Assembly: GCA_951812625.1 (NCBI GenBank)
Contig: CATOSP010000002.1
Span: forward strand, 248,001-312,000
Source: an uncultured Dehalococcoidia bacterium
GTDB lineage: Bacteria; Chloroflexota; Dehalococcoidia; Lucifugimonadales; UBA3495
Length of the DNA stretch: 64,000 nt
Reading direction: 5' to 3'
Both the position numbers and the translations under genes were made by a program. The notes below the pieces were generated by a model, which was not told the DNA's origin, did not search any database, and worked only from the letters and a program-made list of their open reading frames with translations. The first letter of the stretch is position 1. Every line of letters begins with the position of its first letter. This document shows, piece by piece, positions 53,651-62,065 of the stretch.

Positions 53651-53795
53651 AGCACGCTCCTTCAGTGGTCAGGACGTCCCCGGATATCGACCGCTGCCCT
53701 GCCCATGATACTCGCCGCCATGCGAGTTGTCGAAGTGGATTCGGTGGGTCGGCGGCGTCCCAATTGAGGTGGTATGGCTGACCTGGGTGATCCAG

Positions 53796-53891
53796 GGGAG
53801 GAAAATCTGTTTCCGGACATTTTCACCCCCCTGTCGAGAGGTAAGAGCCGGAGAAATCTCTAATTTTCCGCTCATTTTCACCCATTTTGTT
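53796..53891 (-). repeat. Dispersed intergenic hairpin repeat, copy C
   Basis: On the minus strand it has the same two-unit layout as copy B: a unit with GAAAATGAGCGGAAA, then about 40 bases later one with AAATGTCCGGAAAC. It lies in a gap of about 430 bases between two minus-strand genes. Its match to copies A and B is looser than theirs to each other. The rest of the gap holds no gene. Confidence 0.55.
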
Positions 53892-54080
53892 CCATTGGCT
53901 GGTATCAGGACCCCGGTCAGGGAGGTGACGGAGACTCACGGGTAGAAGACATAACCCAGTATAGGACATGATAGGGAAAGTCAACCGGGGTTGGAACGTG
54001 ACAAGTGTCAACAGTTCGGGATCCGGCAAGCGGTCTTGAGATGAGACCGCTTAAACCGGAACTTTACCCTCAGGGCCGCC

Positions 54081-54410
54081 CTACTTGACGGGCAAGCTCG
54101 ACGCGAACCTGACACCGAGATGCACCCAGGTGTTGAGGTCGGTGTCGGCGGCCACACCCTTCGCATCCACCATCACCCAGCCTCTCATGGGGCGCCCGGT
54201 GATGTCCATGGGCCTGCAGTGGGGCTGTTCCAGCGCATCTTCGTAACCTTCCGGGCCGACGCGAACCATCAGGTGGTCCTGAACGATACCTACGGACATA
54301 TTGCCGTTGAGCATAAATGCCAGGCCGCCGAACATTTTTCTGGCGGTCACTCCGGCGTGGGTCAACAGCAGTTGGTTCACACGCTCCGCTAATGGTTCAT
54401 CGTATGGCAT
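54081..54410 (-). CDS. TfoX/Sxy family N-terminal domain protein
   Basis: A 110-residue protein. It starts MPYDEPLAERVNQLL and carries KMFGGLAFMLNGNMSVGIV with DHLMVRVGP, the pattern of the TfoX N-terminal domain. The C-terminal helical domain of full TfoX is absent, so it is a single-domain member. It ends the E1a-E1b-E2-lipB operon, 20 bases after lipB. Full TfoX proteins regulate competence; this short form has no assigned role, and its position near lipB is likely shared transcription only. The start was set at the ATG rather than the earlier TTG. Confidence 0.78.
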   Translation of the reverse strand: MPYDEPLAERVNQLLLTHAGVTARKMFGGLAFMLNGNMSVGIVQDHLMVRVGPEGYEDALEQPHCRPMDITGRPMRGWVMVDAKGVAADTDLNTWVHLGVRFASSLPVK

Positions 54411-54430
54411 AGGCAACCCGACTCAAATGA

Positions 54431-55156
54431 TTACGGTTGTGCGGGGATGTCAGAAAGTCTGGGGACAGCCTGATCGATGAACGAAGCCGATGCGGAGAGT
54501 TCGCCCTCCACCATGCGGAATCCCATTCGTTTGCCGAAATGGTAAGTCAGGCTGTATTTGACCATCTCGTTATCAACATCTTGACCGAGCAGACGGGCCA
54601 TCGAAGTCACCTCCAAGCCATGGAGGCCGCAGGGGATGATGTGGTTGAAGTAGCTCAGGTCGGTATTCACGTTCAGCGCCAGCCCATGGTACGAGACGCC
54701 CCGGCTTACCTTCACCCCGATGGAGGCAATCTTAGCTCCGCTTGCCCACACGCCGGTAACGCCGTCGACCGTGTTCCCGGTGATGCCGAAGTCGCCCAGA
54801 GAGTCGATTATTAGCCGTTCCAAAGTGCGCACATACTTGACCGGGCCGCCCCATTCCCGGAGCCGAAGAATCGCGTAGGCTACCAGTTGGCCCGGTCCGT
54901 GGTAAGTGATCAAGCCCCCCCGGTCGGTCTCGTAAATTCCGATTCCACGGGCTGACAACACTTGGGGATCAAGCAGGAAGTGGCATTGCTTGCTCAGCCG
55001 CCCATGTGTATATACATGTGGATGTTCCAATAGCAACAGTGTGTTGGAGCCGCGGTTTTCGCGTACTTCCGCAGCTAGTCGAACCTGAAAGTTCCAAGCA
55101 CTCCGGTAATCGACCGTGCCCAGGTTAATGGCCCGGCACTCCGGGGTCGTAGGCAT
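54431..55156 (-). CDS. lipB: Octanoyl-ACP:protein octanoyltransferase
   Basis: Moves octanoate from acyl-carrier protein to the lipoyl domains of 2-oxoacid dehydrogenases. It is a 241-residue protein with RGGLITYHGPGQLVAYAIL near residue 83, ASGAKIASIGVKVSRGVSYHG (catalytic Lys in the AKIASIG block) and IIPCGLHGLEV (active-site Cys). These are standard for LipB. It follows the E2 gene by 10 bases, so the enzyme that lipoylates the E2 subunit is made with it. The sulfur-inserting enzyme LipA is not in the window. Confidence 0.95.
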   Translation of the reverse strand: MPTTPECRAINLGTVDYRSAWNFQVRLAAEVRENRGSNTLLLLEHPHVYTHGRLSKQCHFLLDPQVLSARGIGIYETDRGGLITYHGPGQLVAYAILRLREWGGPVKYVRTLERLIIDSLGDFGITGNTVDGVTGVWASGAKIASIGVKVSRGVSYHGLALNVNTDLSYFNHIIPCGLHGLEVTSMARLLGQDVDNEMVKYSLTYHFGKRMGFRMVEGELSASASFIDQAVPRLSDIPAQP

Positions 55157-55165
55157 GGCCGCGCC

Positions 55166-56536
55166 TCAGTAAATGGGAGTGTCGAGGGATATAGCTTCCA
55201 TCCGGGACTTGACAGCTTGTAGGAAGGCACTGGACTCGGAACCATCGTTGATCCGGTGGTCGAAGGATAGGCAGAGATTCATCATGGACCGAATTGCTAT
55301 GGCGTCGTCGCGAACCACCGGGCGTTTCTGGATCGCTTCCGTGGTTAGGATCGCCGCTTGTGGATGGTTAATGATTGGGTAGGACACAGTGGATCCCAGC
55401 GCGCCGGTGTTGTTCAATGTGAAAGTTCCGCCCTGCACGTCTTCCAGGGTCAGCTTGTTCTGCCGCCCCCGGATCGTCAGGTCCCGCACAGCGTCGGCCA
55501 GACCGGCTATGCTCAGGCGGTCTGCGTCGTGGACCACCGGTACAATCAGCCCCGACGGTGCGGCAACTGCGATGCCAAGGTTGATCCGACGCTTCAGGAC
55601 TATCTTGTCGCCTCCCCAAGATGCGTTGAGAGTCCTATGCTCCTTCAGGGATTCCACCACCGCCTTGATGATGAACGGCAGGTAGGTCAGATTGGTTCTC
55701 TCCCGTTCCTCGAAGGAGGTTCTGACCTTGGCGCGCAGAGCCACTATTCCGGTAACGTCCACCTCTACCGTCGTCCATGCGTGGGGGATATGGGCCACGC
55801 TCGTGACCATGGCCTCGGCGATCATCCGCCTGACGGGGGTCAACTGGATGTATTCTTCATCCGGGGTTGTTGCGTCGGATGAAGGAGATGTCAGTAACTC
55901 ATGTCCTGTAGACGCTGGTATTGAAAGTGTAGGAGAGGGCACAGGCGCGGCGGTGGCCTTCGGCCCGGCCTCGATGTAACGCAGCAGGTTATCCCTGGTG
56001 ATGCGGCCTCCCATGCCAGTGCCTGTCACCAGCGACAGGTCAACCCCGTGCTCTCGGGCCAGGCGGCGCACAGCGGGTGAGTGACGCGCCACCTCCCTAG
56101 GAGGCGCTACCACGGTGGGCTGTTGTGCTTCCAAGGCTTCCGGGGCGCCTGCTCCGCCTCCGGTGGGTCCGACTGGCGCGATGTCACGAAGCAGGTAGCC
56201 AGTTGTTCCGGCAGCTACTGGAGGGGGTGGATGGGTGAGGTCAGGAGCAGAAGCGGGTTGCGACGGAGTTGGAGACGCAGTCGAGGTATCCACTTGCTCG
56301 GTGGTCTCGATTTCGGCTATTGGTGCGCCCATCGGCAGAGTCTCGCCTTCCTCAGCCAAGACCCGCACCAGCGAGCCGGACACAGGGGAAGGAACCTCCA
56401 TAGTCACCTTGTCGGTCACCACCTCGACCAGAGGCTCAAACCGGGAGATGGATTCCCCCGGCTGTTTCAGCCACTTCCCGATGGTTCCCTCGACCACCGA
56501 CTCGCCAACATGGGGAAGCTCGATGGTAATGGCCAA
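55166..56536 (-). CDS. 2-oxoacid dehydrogenase E2 (dihydrolipoamide acyltransferase)
   Basis: The 456-residue core acyltransferase. A lipoyl domain (residues 1-78) has Lys43 in VVTDKVTMEV. A Pro/Ala-rich linker, then a peripheral-subunit binding domain (about 150-190, RHSPAVRRLAREHGVDLSLV). A second linker leads to the catalytic domain (about 235-456) with LTPVRRMIAEAMVTSVAHIP and the active-site motif FDHRINDG. It starts with TTG behind AGGTGA. It is cotranscribed with E1a, E1b and lipB; the substrate could be branched-chain oxoacids (closest pattern), pyruvate or another oxoacid. No E3 gene is in the cluster. Confidence 0.93.
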   Translation of the reverse strand: MAITIELPHVGESVVEGTIGKWLKQPGESISRFEPLVEVVTDKVTMEVPSPVSGSLVRVLAEEGETLPMGAPIAEIETTEQVDTSTASPTPSQPASAPDLTHPPPPVAAGTTGYLLRDIAPVGPTGGGAGAPEALEAQQPTVVAPPREVARHSPAVRRLAREHGVDLSLVTGTGMGGRITRDNLLRYIEAGPKATAAPVPSPTLSIPASTGHELLTSPSSDATTPDEEYIQLTPVRRMIAEAMVTSVAHIPHAWTTVEVDVTGIVALRAKVRTSFEERERTNLTYLPFIIKAVVESLKEHRTLNASWGGDKIVLKRRINLGIAVAAPSGLIVPVVHDADRLSIAGLADAVRDLTIRGRQNKLTLEDVQGGTFTLNNTGALGSTVSYPIINHPQAAILTTEAIQKRPVVRDDAIAIRSMMNLCLSFDHRINDGSESSAFLQAVKSRMEAISLDTPIY

Positions 56537-56553
56537 TGCTAAATCACCTGCTT

Positions 56554-57537
56554 CTAGTATGCAGCTTGCTTGCGCAGCGCATCAGCTATCTTCTCGGTGT
56601 TGGGCATGTAAGCGTCTTCCAGGCTCTGGGCGAAGGGCATGGTCGGGACGTCGGGGCCGCAGACCCGGGCGATGGGGGCGTCCAGGTACTCGAAGACTTC
56701 ATCAGCAGCCAGCGCGGCTATCTCCGCGCCGACGCCTCCAGTGATGTTATCCTCATGCACGATTACTAGCTTGCCAGTCTTCCTTACTGATCCCAGGACC
56801 GTCTCCTTGTCCAGTGGACAAAGACTGCGCAGATCAACAACCTCTGCGTCTATCCCTTCACCTGCAACCAGTGCGGCGGCTTCCAGGCAATAGTGCAGCA
56901 TCAGTCCGTAAGTGACTACGGTGATACCGCCACCCTGCCTCTTGATGTCTGCCTGGCCCAAGGAGAGGATGTATGGGTCGTCGGGCACCTCGCCGCGTAC
57001 TAGGCGGTAGGTTTTCTTGTGTTCCAGGAACACCACGGGGCTGTTGTCGCGGATGGCGGACTTGAGCAAACCCTTGGCGTCGTAGGGTGTACCGGGCACG
57101 ATCACTTTGAGTCCCGGTGTGTGGAAGAACAGAGACTCGACGTTCTGGGAGTGAAACAGTCCTCCCCGTATGCCCCCTCCGTAGGGGACTCTCACCACCA
57201 TCGGGACCTGTAACGCGCCATTGCTGCCATAGCAGGCACGGGCGGCTTCGCCCACCAACTGGTTGATGGTAGGCCAGATAAAGTCGGAAAATTGCACTTC
57301 GGGGATGGGGCGCATTCCCCGGAAGGCAGATCCTAGGGCCATCCCCACGATGGACGCCTCTGCGAGGGGGGTGTCGATTACCCTATCCTCACCAAAGTCG
57401 TCGATTAGCCCCTGGGTGGCCAAGAAAACCCCGCCCCGGCGCCCCACGTCCTCGCCCATCACGAACACCGATGGGTCGCGGCTCATTTCCTCCCGTAAGG
57501 CGTCGCGGATGGCTTCGATGACGCTTCTCTCGGTCAT
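56554..57537 (-). CDS. 2-oxoacid dehydrogenase E1 beta subunit
   Basis: A 327-residue transketolase-like subunit. MGEDVGRRGGVFLATQGL, RVIDTPLAEASIVGMALGSA, EVQFSDFIWPTINQLVGEAA and YGGGIRGGLFHSQNVESLFF are family blocks (the last includes the catalytic His-rich loop); VIVHEDNITGGVGAEIAAL belongs to the C-terminal domain. It pairs with the alpha subunit to decarboxylate 2-oxoacids with thiamine diphosphate. The pattern is closer to branched-chain or acetoin-type E1 than to the large single-chain type. The gene lies 8 bases after E1a. Confidence 0.93.
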   Translation of the reverse strand: MTERSVIEAIRDALREEMSRDPSVFVMGEDVGRRGGVFLATQGLIDDFGEDRVIDTPLAEASIVGMALGSAFRGMRPIPEVQFSDFIWPTINQLVGEAARACYGSNGALQVPMVVRVPYGGGIRGGLFHSQNVESLFFHTPGLKVIVPGTPYDAKGLLKSAIRDNSPVVFLEHKKTYRLVRGEVPDDPYILSLGQADIKRQGGGITVVTYGLMLHYCLEAAALVAGEGIDAEVVDLRSLCPLDKETVLGSVRKTGKLVIVHEDNITGGVGAEIAALAADEVFEYLDAPIARVCGPDVPTMPFAQSLEDAYMPNTEKIADALRKQAAY

Positions 57538-57545
57538 GCCATCAC

Positions 57546-58589
57546 CTAAGACGGATAGACCGCGTCGAACAGTGTTCTGACGTCTGGCGGGTTGGCAGCC
57601 TCGGCAGCGTCGGTCGCGGCGTCAACTTCGTGGAGCGCATCGGCTTTGATTTGCTCCACTCGGTCAGGAGTCAGAAAACCTTGGTCGATCAAGTATTCTC
57701 CGAGCCTGGCAACCGGATCCCGGCCCCGGACTTCCGCGATTTCCTCGGGGGGGCGGTATCGCCGGTCGTCGTCATCGGTGGTGTGGGGCATCAACCGCTC
57801 ACACTTCATTTCTAGGAGCACCGGCCCCTGGGTCCGGGCATGGCCGATGGCTTCACGGGTTGTGGCGTAAACCTCCAGGAAGTCCAGCCCGTCAACCACG
57901 ATGCCGGGGAAGCCGTACCCGGCGGCGCGGGATGCAACGTCTTCGACAGCCATCTGGAGGCGTTGAGGTACCGAAATGGCATAATGGTTATTTTCGCAGA
58001 TAAACACAATGGGCAGTCGATGCACTCCGGCGAAGTTCATGGCCTCGTGGGCTTCGCCCTGGCTGGATGCGCCATCGCCGAAGTAGCACAAAACCACTGT
58101 GTCGTCGCCCAGCATCTTGCAGGCGAAAGCATAGCCAGTGGACTGAGTCAGGCCGGCACCCACGACATTGGAAATTTGGATGATGTTGCGCGGAAGATCG
58201 GCCCCTTGCAGGGGAAACTGTCTGCCGTTGCTGTAGGGGTCGCCATCCTTACCCATGAAGGACAACATGACCTGGGTTGCAGTTAGCCCTGCGGTCATCT
58301 TCAGGGCGAGGTCTCGGTAGTAGGGGAAAAGAAACGTGCGGCCATCCTTTTGTGCTGCCAGAAGGCTCCCGATCTCTGCGGCCTCGTGGCCTTGGGAGGA
58401 GGCGGCGATGGGCACTTTCCCCTGTCGATTCAATGCCCAGATGCGCTCGTCCATGGTACGGGCCAACACGGTCTTGGCGTATATCTCGACGAGGTCCTGT
58501 TCGGTAAGCCCCTCCGGCAGAGATGCCGCAACCTCCCCGACGCCAGCATCGCCGGAACTAATGGGGTTGGATTCCTTCCTGTAGGCCAT
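57546..58589 (-). CDS. 2-oxoacid dehydrogenase E1 alpha subunit
   Basis: A 347-residue alpha subunit binding thiamine diphosphate. ILNRQGKVPIAASSQGHEAAE-like region at about 48-68, FPYYRDLALKMTAGLT, QISNVVGAGLTQSTGYAFA, and the diphosphate-binding GDGASSQGEAHEAMNFAGV with CENNHYAISVP (GDG...N motif). The phosphorylation-loop-type serines are present but not interpretable here. It is first in the operon; GAGGTTAAGG precedes the ATG. A promoter-like TTGCGG-17-TATAAT is 33 bases upstream. With E1b and E2 it feeds acyl-CoA from oxoacids into metabolism. Confidence 0.93.
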   Translation of the reverse strand: MAYRKESNPISSGDAGVGEVAASLPEGLTEQDLVEIYAKTVLARTMDERIWALNRQGKVPIAASSQGHEAAEIGSLLAAQKDGRTFLFPYYRDLALKMTAGLTATQVMLSFMGKDGDPYSNGRQFPLQGADLPRNIIQISNVVGAGLTQSTGYAFACKMLGDDTVVLCYFGDGASSQGEAHEAMNFAGVHRLPIVFICENNHYAISVPQRLQMAVEDVASRAAGYGFPGIVVDGLDFLEVYATTREAIGHARTQGPVLLEMKCERLMPHTTDDDDRRYRPPEEIAEVRGRDPVARLGEYLIDQGFLTPDRVEQIKADALHEVDAATDAAEAANPPDVRTLFDAVYPS

Positions 58590-58621
58590 CCTTAACCTCT
58601 CGACTTGCCGACGGTAGAGGC

Positions 58622-58650
58622 ATTATATACGGCAGTTGGGGGTGCCGCAA
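58622..58650 (-). promoter_or_regulatory. Likely promoter of the 2-oxoacid dehydrogenase operon
   Basis: On the minus strand, TATAAT (58622-58627) is perfect and TTGCGG (58645-58650) keeps the TTG of the -35 box, with a 17-base spacer. It is about 30 bases before the E1a start codon, giving a short leader. Confidence 0.6.
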
Positions 58651-59168
58651 ACAGACTCGGACCCATCTCGCTGTCCACGGATGCCCTGATGTGGAGCGGG
58701 ATCGCTTCAATACCCGAGTTGGCAAATGACCTGGCCCGGAGCCATTCGCAGTGATGCCGTGCCATCTTCCCGTCCCCGTCGGGGTGTGCCAGATACTCTC
58801 TCCAGTTTCGGGGGGTAAAAGTCGCTAAAATCCCGTGGAGTTCCGCATTGACATCTCGTTGGAATCCTCGCTATTCTCTACGGCCATAGCGTTGCGGTGG
58901 AGGGCTGGTGGTGTTCGGGGGTGCTGCGCGGGACTCCGGCAAGGTCCCCTGTTAATTTGGACTCTGCTCCGGTCTCGCGGTCCCACTCAACGGTTGTTCG
59001 GGCGGACTGCTGGTCCGTGAATCATGGAGATATCCGGTTCCGACTCTACACCTGTTGGTGCCTCAATATCCTTCGTAGTCTCCGTGATCGGCATGTTCAA
59101 GCAGTTTGCCTTGTGCAGTCCGGCGCCGGGAAAAGGTACCCGGTTGCTCCATCGGGGGTTGCGTGGAC
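58651..59168. other. Intergenic region upstream of dnaA
   Basis: This stretch of about 500 bases holds no supported gene; overlapping open frames lack homology and run on both strands. It should carry the dnaA promoter, but I see no clear -35/-10 pair and no DnaA boxes of the TTATCCACA type. A GGGGG run at 59154-59158 is the ribosome site of dnaA. Confidence 0.4.
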
Positions 59169-60521
59169 ATGTTCGAAATGCAAACCAAGGAGGTCTGGAA
59201 GGCTGTACTTGGGGAACTGCAATTGCAGGTCCCCAAGCCCATGTTCGAGACCTGGCTCAAACGTACTGCAGGAGTGGGGTATGACGAGGAGGTTTTCGTT
59301 GTAGGAGCGCCCACACCGTTCGCGGTGGAATGGCTGGAACGACGCATGTACCATGCCATTCAGACGATAGTCCAGAAAGTGACCAAGATGCCCCTCGAGG
59401 TCCGGTTTCAGGTACTGGGTGGTGGCGTGAACGATGATGAACGTGAGGTGTGGCAAGATCAGGCACCGGAAGCTGCTGGTCCGAAACCAGAGGATTACGC
59501 TACTGGTTCCAACTTGAACCGCCGGTATACCTTCGACTCCTTCGTGATCGGGGCTTCCAACCAGTTTGCATTTAACGCAGCTAGGGCAGTCGCCGAATCC
59601 CCAGGCGAGGCCTACAATCCCTTGTTCCTCTACTCGGGTGTTGGTTTGGGTAAAACCCATTTGCTCCAGGCCATCGGTCACGTCTGTGCCAGCCGGGGTA
59701 GGTCAACTCGATACGTGACTTCTGAGCAGTTCACCAACGAGTTCATCACGTCAATCGGCACACGGACCACCGAGGATTTCCGTCGTAGATACCGTAGCCT
59801 GGAAGTCCTTCTGGTCGACGATGTTCAATTTCTCAGTGGCAAGGAGCAGACCCACGAGAGCTTCTTTCATACTTTCAACGACCTGCACACTTCCGGGAAC
59901 CAGGTGGTGATCAGTTCTGACAGGCCGCCCCACGGCCTGACCCGCTTGGAAGACAGACTCCGCTCCCGATTCCAATGGGGGCTTACTGCTGACATCCAGA
60001 TTCCCGATCTCGAGACCCGCATGGCTATATTGGCGTCCAAGTCGGAACACTTGGGCGTCCAGGTTGACGACAGCGTCATAGAGTTGATAGCCAAGCGAGT
60101 GCGCCAGAGCGTCCGCGACTTGGAGGGAAGCCTCAATCGGATGATCGCCGAATCCCAGTTGATGAATGTGCCGATTACCGTGCAGTCGGCCGCTCGGATC
60201 CTGGATGACTCGGCGCCTGAAGACGTGCGCCAGTCTATCGACCCCCGCGAAATCCTAGAGGCAGTAGCGGGCCATTACGGTCTGGAGGCGGAATCCCTGA
60301 TTGCTAGGGGCCGCACCAAGAAAGTCTCCCGTGCACGTCAGGTGGCGATGTACATGCTGATATACGAACTCAACATGACCCCTACTCAAGTGGGTCGTTT
60401 TCTTGGCGGCAGGGACCATTCAACCATCATCCACGGTGCGGGCAAGATTAATGGAGAGATCAACGAGGACATGCAGCTGCGCCAGGAAGTAATGGACATC
60501 AAGGAAGATATGTTCGCCTGA
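59169..60521 (+). CDS. dnaA: Chromosomal replication initiator DnaA
   Basis: The initiator ATPase that binds DnaA boxes and opens oriC. Domain I near the N-terminus (WKAVLGELQLQVPKPMFETW), AAA+ domain with Walker A GVGLGKTHLLQ at about 160, Walker B LLVDDVQFLSGK and sensor DRPPHGLTRLEDRLRSRFQWG. The C-terminal DNA-binding domain has the signature GGRDHSTIIHGAGKI. About 450 residues. The start is an ATG with GGGGG 10 bases upstream; a GTG two codons earlier is possible. It is not followed by dnaN; thiI lies downstream after a gap with DnaA-box-like sequences. Confidence 0.97.
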   Translation: MFEMQTKEVWKAVLGELQLQVPKPMFETWLKRTAGVGYDEEVFVVGAPTPFAVEWLERRMYHAIQTIVQKVTKMPLEVRFQVLGGGVNDDEREVWQDQAPEAAGPKPEDYATGSNLNRRYTFDSFVIGASNQFAFNAARAVAESPGEAYNPLFLYSGVGLGKTHLLQAIGHVCASRGRSTRYVTSEQFTNEFITSIGTRTTEDFRRRYRSLEVLLVDDVQFLSGKEQTHESFFHTFNDLHTSGNQVVISSDRPPHGLTRLEDRLRSRFQWGLTADIQIPDLETRMAILASKSEHLGVQVDDSVIELIAKRVRQSVRDLEGSLNRMIAESQLMNVPITVQSAARILDDSAPEDVRQSIDPREILEAVAGHYGLEAESLIARGRTKKVSRARQVAMYMLIYELNMTPTQVGRFLGGRDHSTIIHGAGKINGEINEDMQLRQEVMDIKEDMFA

Positions 60522-60876
60522 GTAGCGGGGTGTCCGAATGACCACATGTGGACAAGCCACGCATGGTTGGTCTGAAGGCCGATGTCTGTTTTATTCCGTG
60601 TGGAAAGTAGGTTGCCTGATGTGGGCGGATGTCCGGCAACCCCGGTCTCTCTTCATAGCTCCCCCATTGTCAGGGAAACTTCCCGAACACGCTCCCGAAT
60701 TAAGAGAAAAAATCGGGGCCCTGCGCGGTTGCCTGGATATCCCGTCCCGCTCTCTCGATTTGCTGTAGAATAAGGCCGCACCCTTGCCCTTTCCTGATTT
60801 GGCTTGACTATGTTTGTGCGGCGGACGCCGCGCAATACAATGGCATCGAAGCTACTGGAAACTGTACGTCGCCTCT
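60522..60876. other. Intergenic region with DnaA-box-like sites
   Basis: No supported gene. A TTGTCCACA (minus strand, 60547-60555), preceded by a CCACATGTGG palindrome, and a near-match CTTTCCACA (60599-60607) lie just after dnaA. An A-rich run around 60705-60712 is short. This could be part of oriC or a site of dnaA autoregulation, but two boxes are not enough to claim an origin. Confidence 0.35.
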
Positions 60877-62061
60877 ATGAAAACTTACGTGATCGTCAAA
60901 ACCCACGAGTTGGCCCTGAAGGGCAAGAACCGCCCGTGGTTTATGCGCCGTTTGGTGGAAAACCTCCGGACTGCTACCCGCGATGCCGGAGTGTCCAACG
61001 TGTGGCAGGGGCAAATGTTGATAGGGCTGACTCTTGAAAACGAGGAAGCTTGGCCTCTGGTCAAGCAACAGGTCAGCGACTGTTTCGGAGTGGCCAAGTT
61101 CTACAAGGCCTATTCTGCTCCTCAGGATCTCAACAGGGTCAAGGATATGCTGGCATCCTGGCTGGTGGGACGCGAGTTCAATTCCTTCCGCGTAACGGCC
61201 AACCGTGCCGACAAGCGGTTTCCGATCAAGTCCGAGTCCATAAACCGTGATGTGGGACAGTTTGTGAAGGATCTTACTGGCGCAAGGGTGGATTTGACCC
61301 GTCCCGAGGTCCAGATATTCTTGGAGGTGGTGCCCGGGGAGATTCTTGTGTACTTCGACGAGGTACGGGCCCACGGTGGCCTCCCCGTGGGCGTCAGCGG
61401 CCTAGTGTCGGCCATGCTTTCCGGGGGTATCGACTCTCCCGTGGCGGCTTGGCATATGATGAAGCGGGGCTGTCGGGTCCATTTCGTCCACTTCCACAGC
61501 TATCCCTTGGTTGACCGGAGTTCCATCGAGAAAGCGGAAGAACTGGTACAATTGCTCACCCGACACCAGTATGGCTCCCAGCTTTCCTTGGTTCCCATGG
61601 AAGGAGTACAGAAGCAGATCATATTGGAGACTCCTCCATCCTACCGTGTGATTCTGTACCGCCGCTTCATGATGAGAGTGACGGAAGCCCTGGCCCGCAG
61701 CCGTGGCGCGAAGGCCATCATCACGGGGGAGAGTTGCGGCCAGGTCAGCTCCCAAACGCTGGACAACATGGCTGCGATTGACGCAGTTGCAAACATGCCC
61801 GTCCTTCGCCCGCTCATTGGGGCCAACAAGGAAGAGATCATCACCCAGGCACGTAAAATGGATACCTACCCCGTCTCTATACTGCCTGACCAGGACTGTT
61901 GCTCCCTGTTTGTGCCGCGTCACCCGGAGACCCGCGCCAAGCTGGAAACGGTTGAGAGGCTCGAATCTGCGCTCCCTATGGGCGAACTGGTCCAGCAAGC
62001 CATCGAGAACACCCAGTCCAGACTACTCAGACTTGTGGCATCGGAGTCGCCCAACCGATAG
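60877..62061 (+). CDS. thiI: tRNA 4-thiouridine sulfurtransferase
   Basis: Makes 4-thiouridine at position 8 of tRNA and can supply sulfur for thiazole. A ferredoxin-like/THUMP N-terminal half (KTYVIVKTHELALKGKNRPW; the THUMP region at about 60-165) is followed by the PP-loop ATPase domain: MLSGGIDSPVAAWHMMKRG at about 190, with FVHFHSYPLV and AIITGESCGQVSSQT. The C-terminal block has the DQDCCSLFVPRHP cysteines. About 394 residues and no rhodanese domain, as in the shorter form, so sulfur must come from another protein. The start ATG is preferred over an earlier frame extension. Confidence 0.96.
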   Translation: MKTYVIVKTHELALKGKNRPWFMRRLVENLRTATRDAGVSNVWQGQMLIGLTLENEEAWPLVKQQVSDCFGVAKFYKAYSAPQDLNRVKDMLASWLVGREFNSFRVTANRADKRFPIKSESINRDVGQFVKDLTGARVDLTRPEVQIFLEVVPGEILVYFDEVRAHGGLPVGVSGLVSAMLSGGIDSPVAAWHMMKRGCRVHFVHFHSYPLVDRSSIEKAEELVQLLTRHQYGSQLSLVPMEGVQKQIILETPPSYRVILYRRFMMRVTEALARSRGAKAIITGESCGQVSSQTLDNMAAIDAVANMPVLRPLIGANKEEIITQARKMDTYPVSILPDQDCCSLFVPRHPETRAKLETVERLESALPMGELVQQAIENTQSRLLRLVASESPNR

Positions 62062-62065
62062 ACTT

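Noticed and set aside
61703-62065. Upstream extension of the squalene-synthase frame into thiI
   Set aside because: This part is the thiI coding sequence in another frame; the family homology starts only after 62066.
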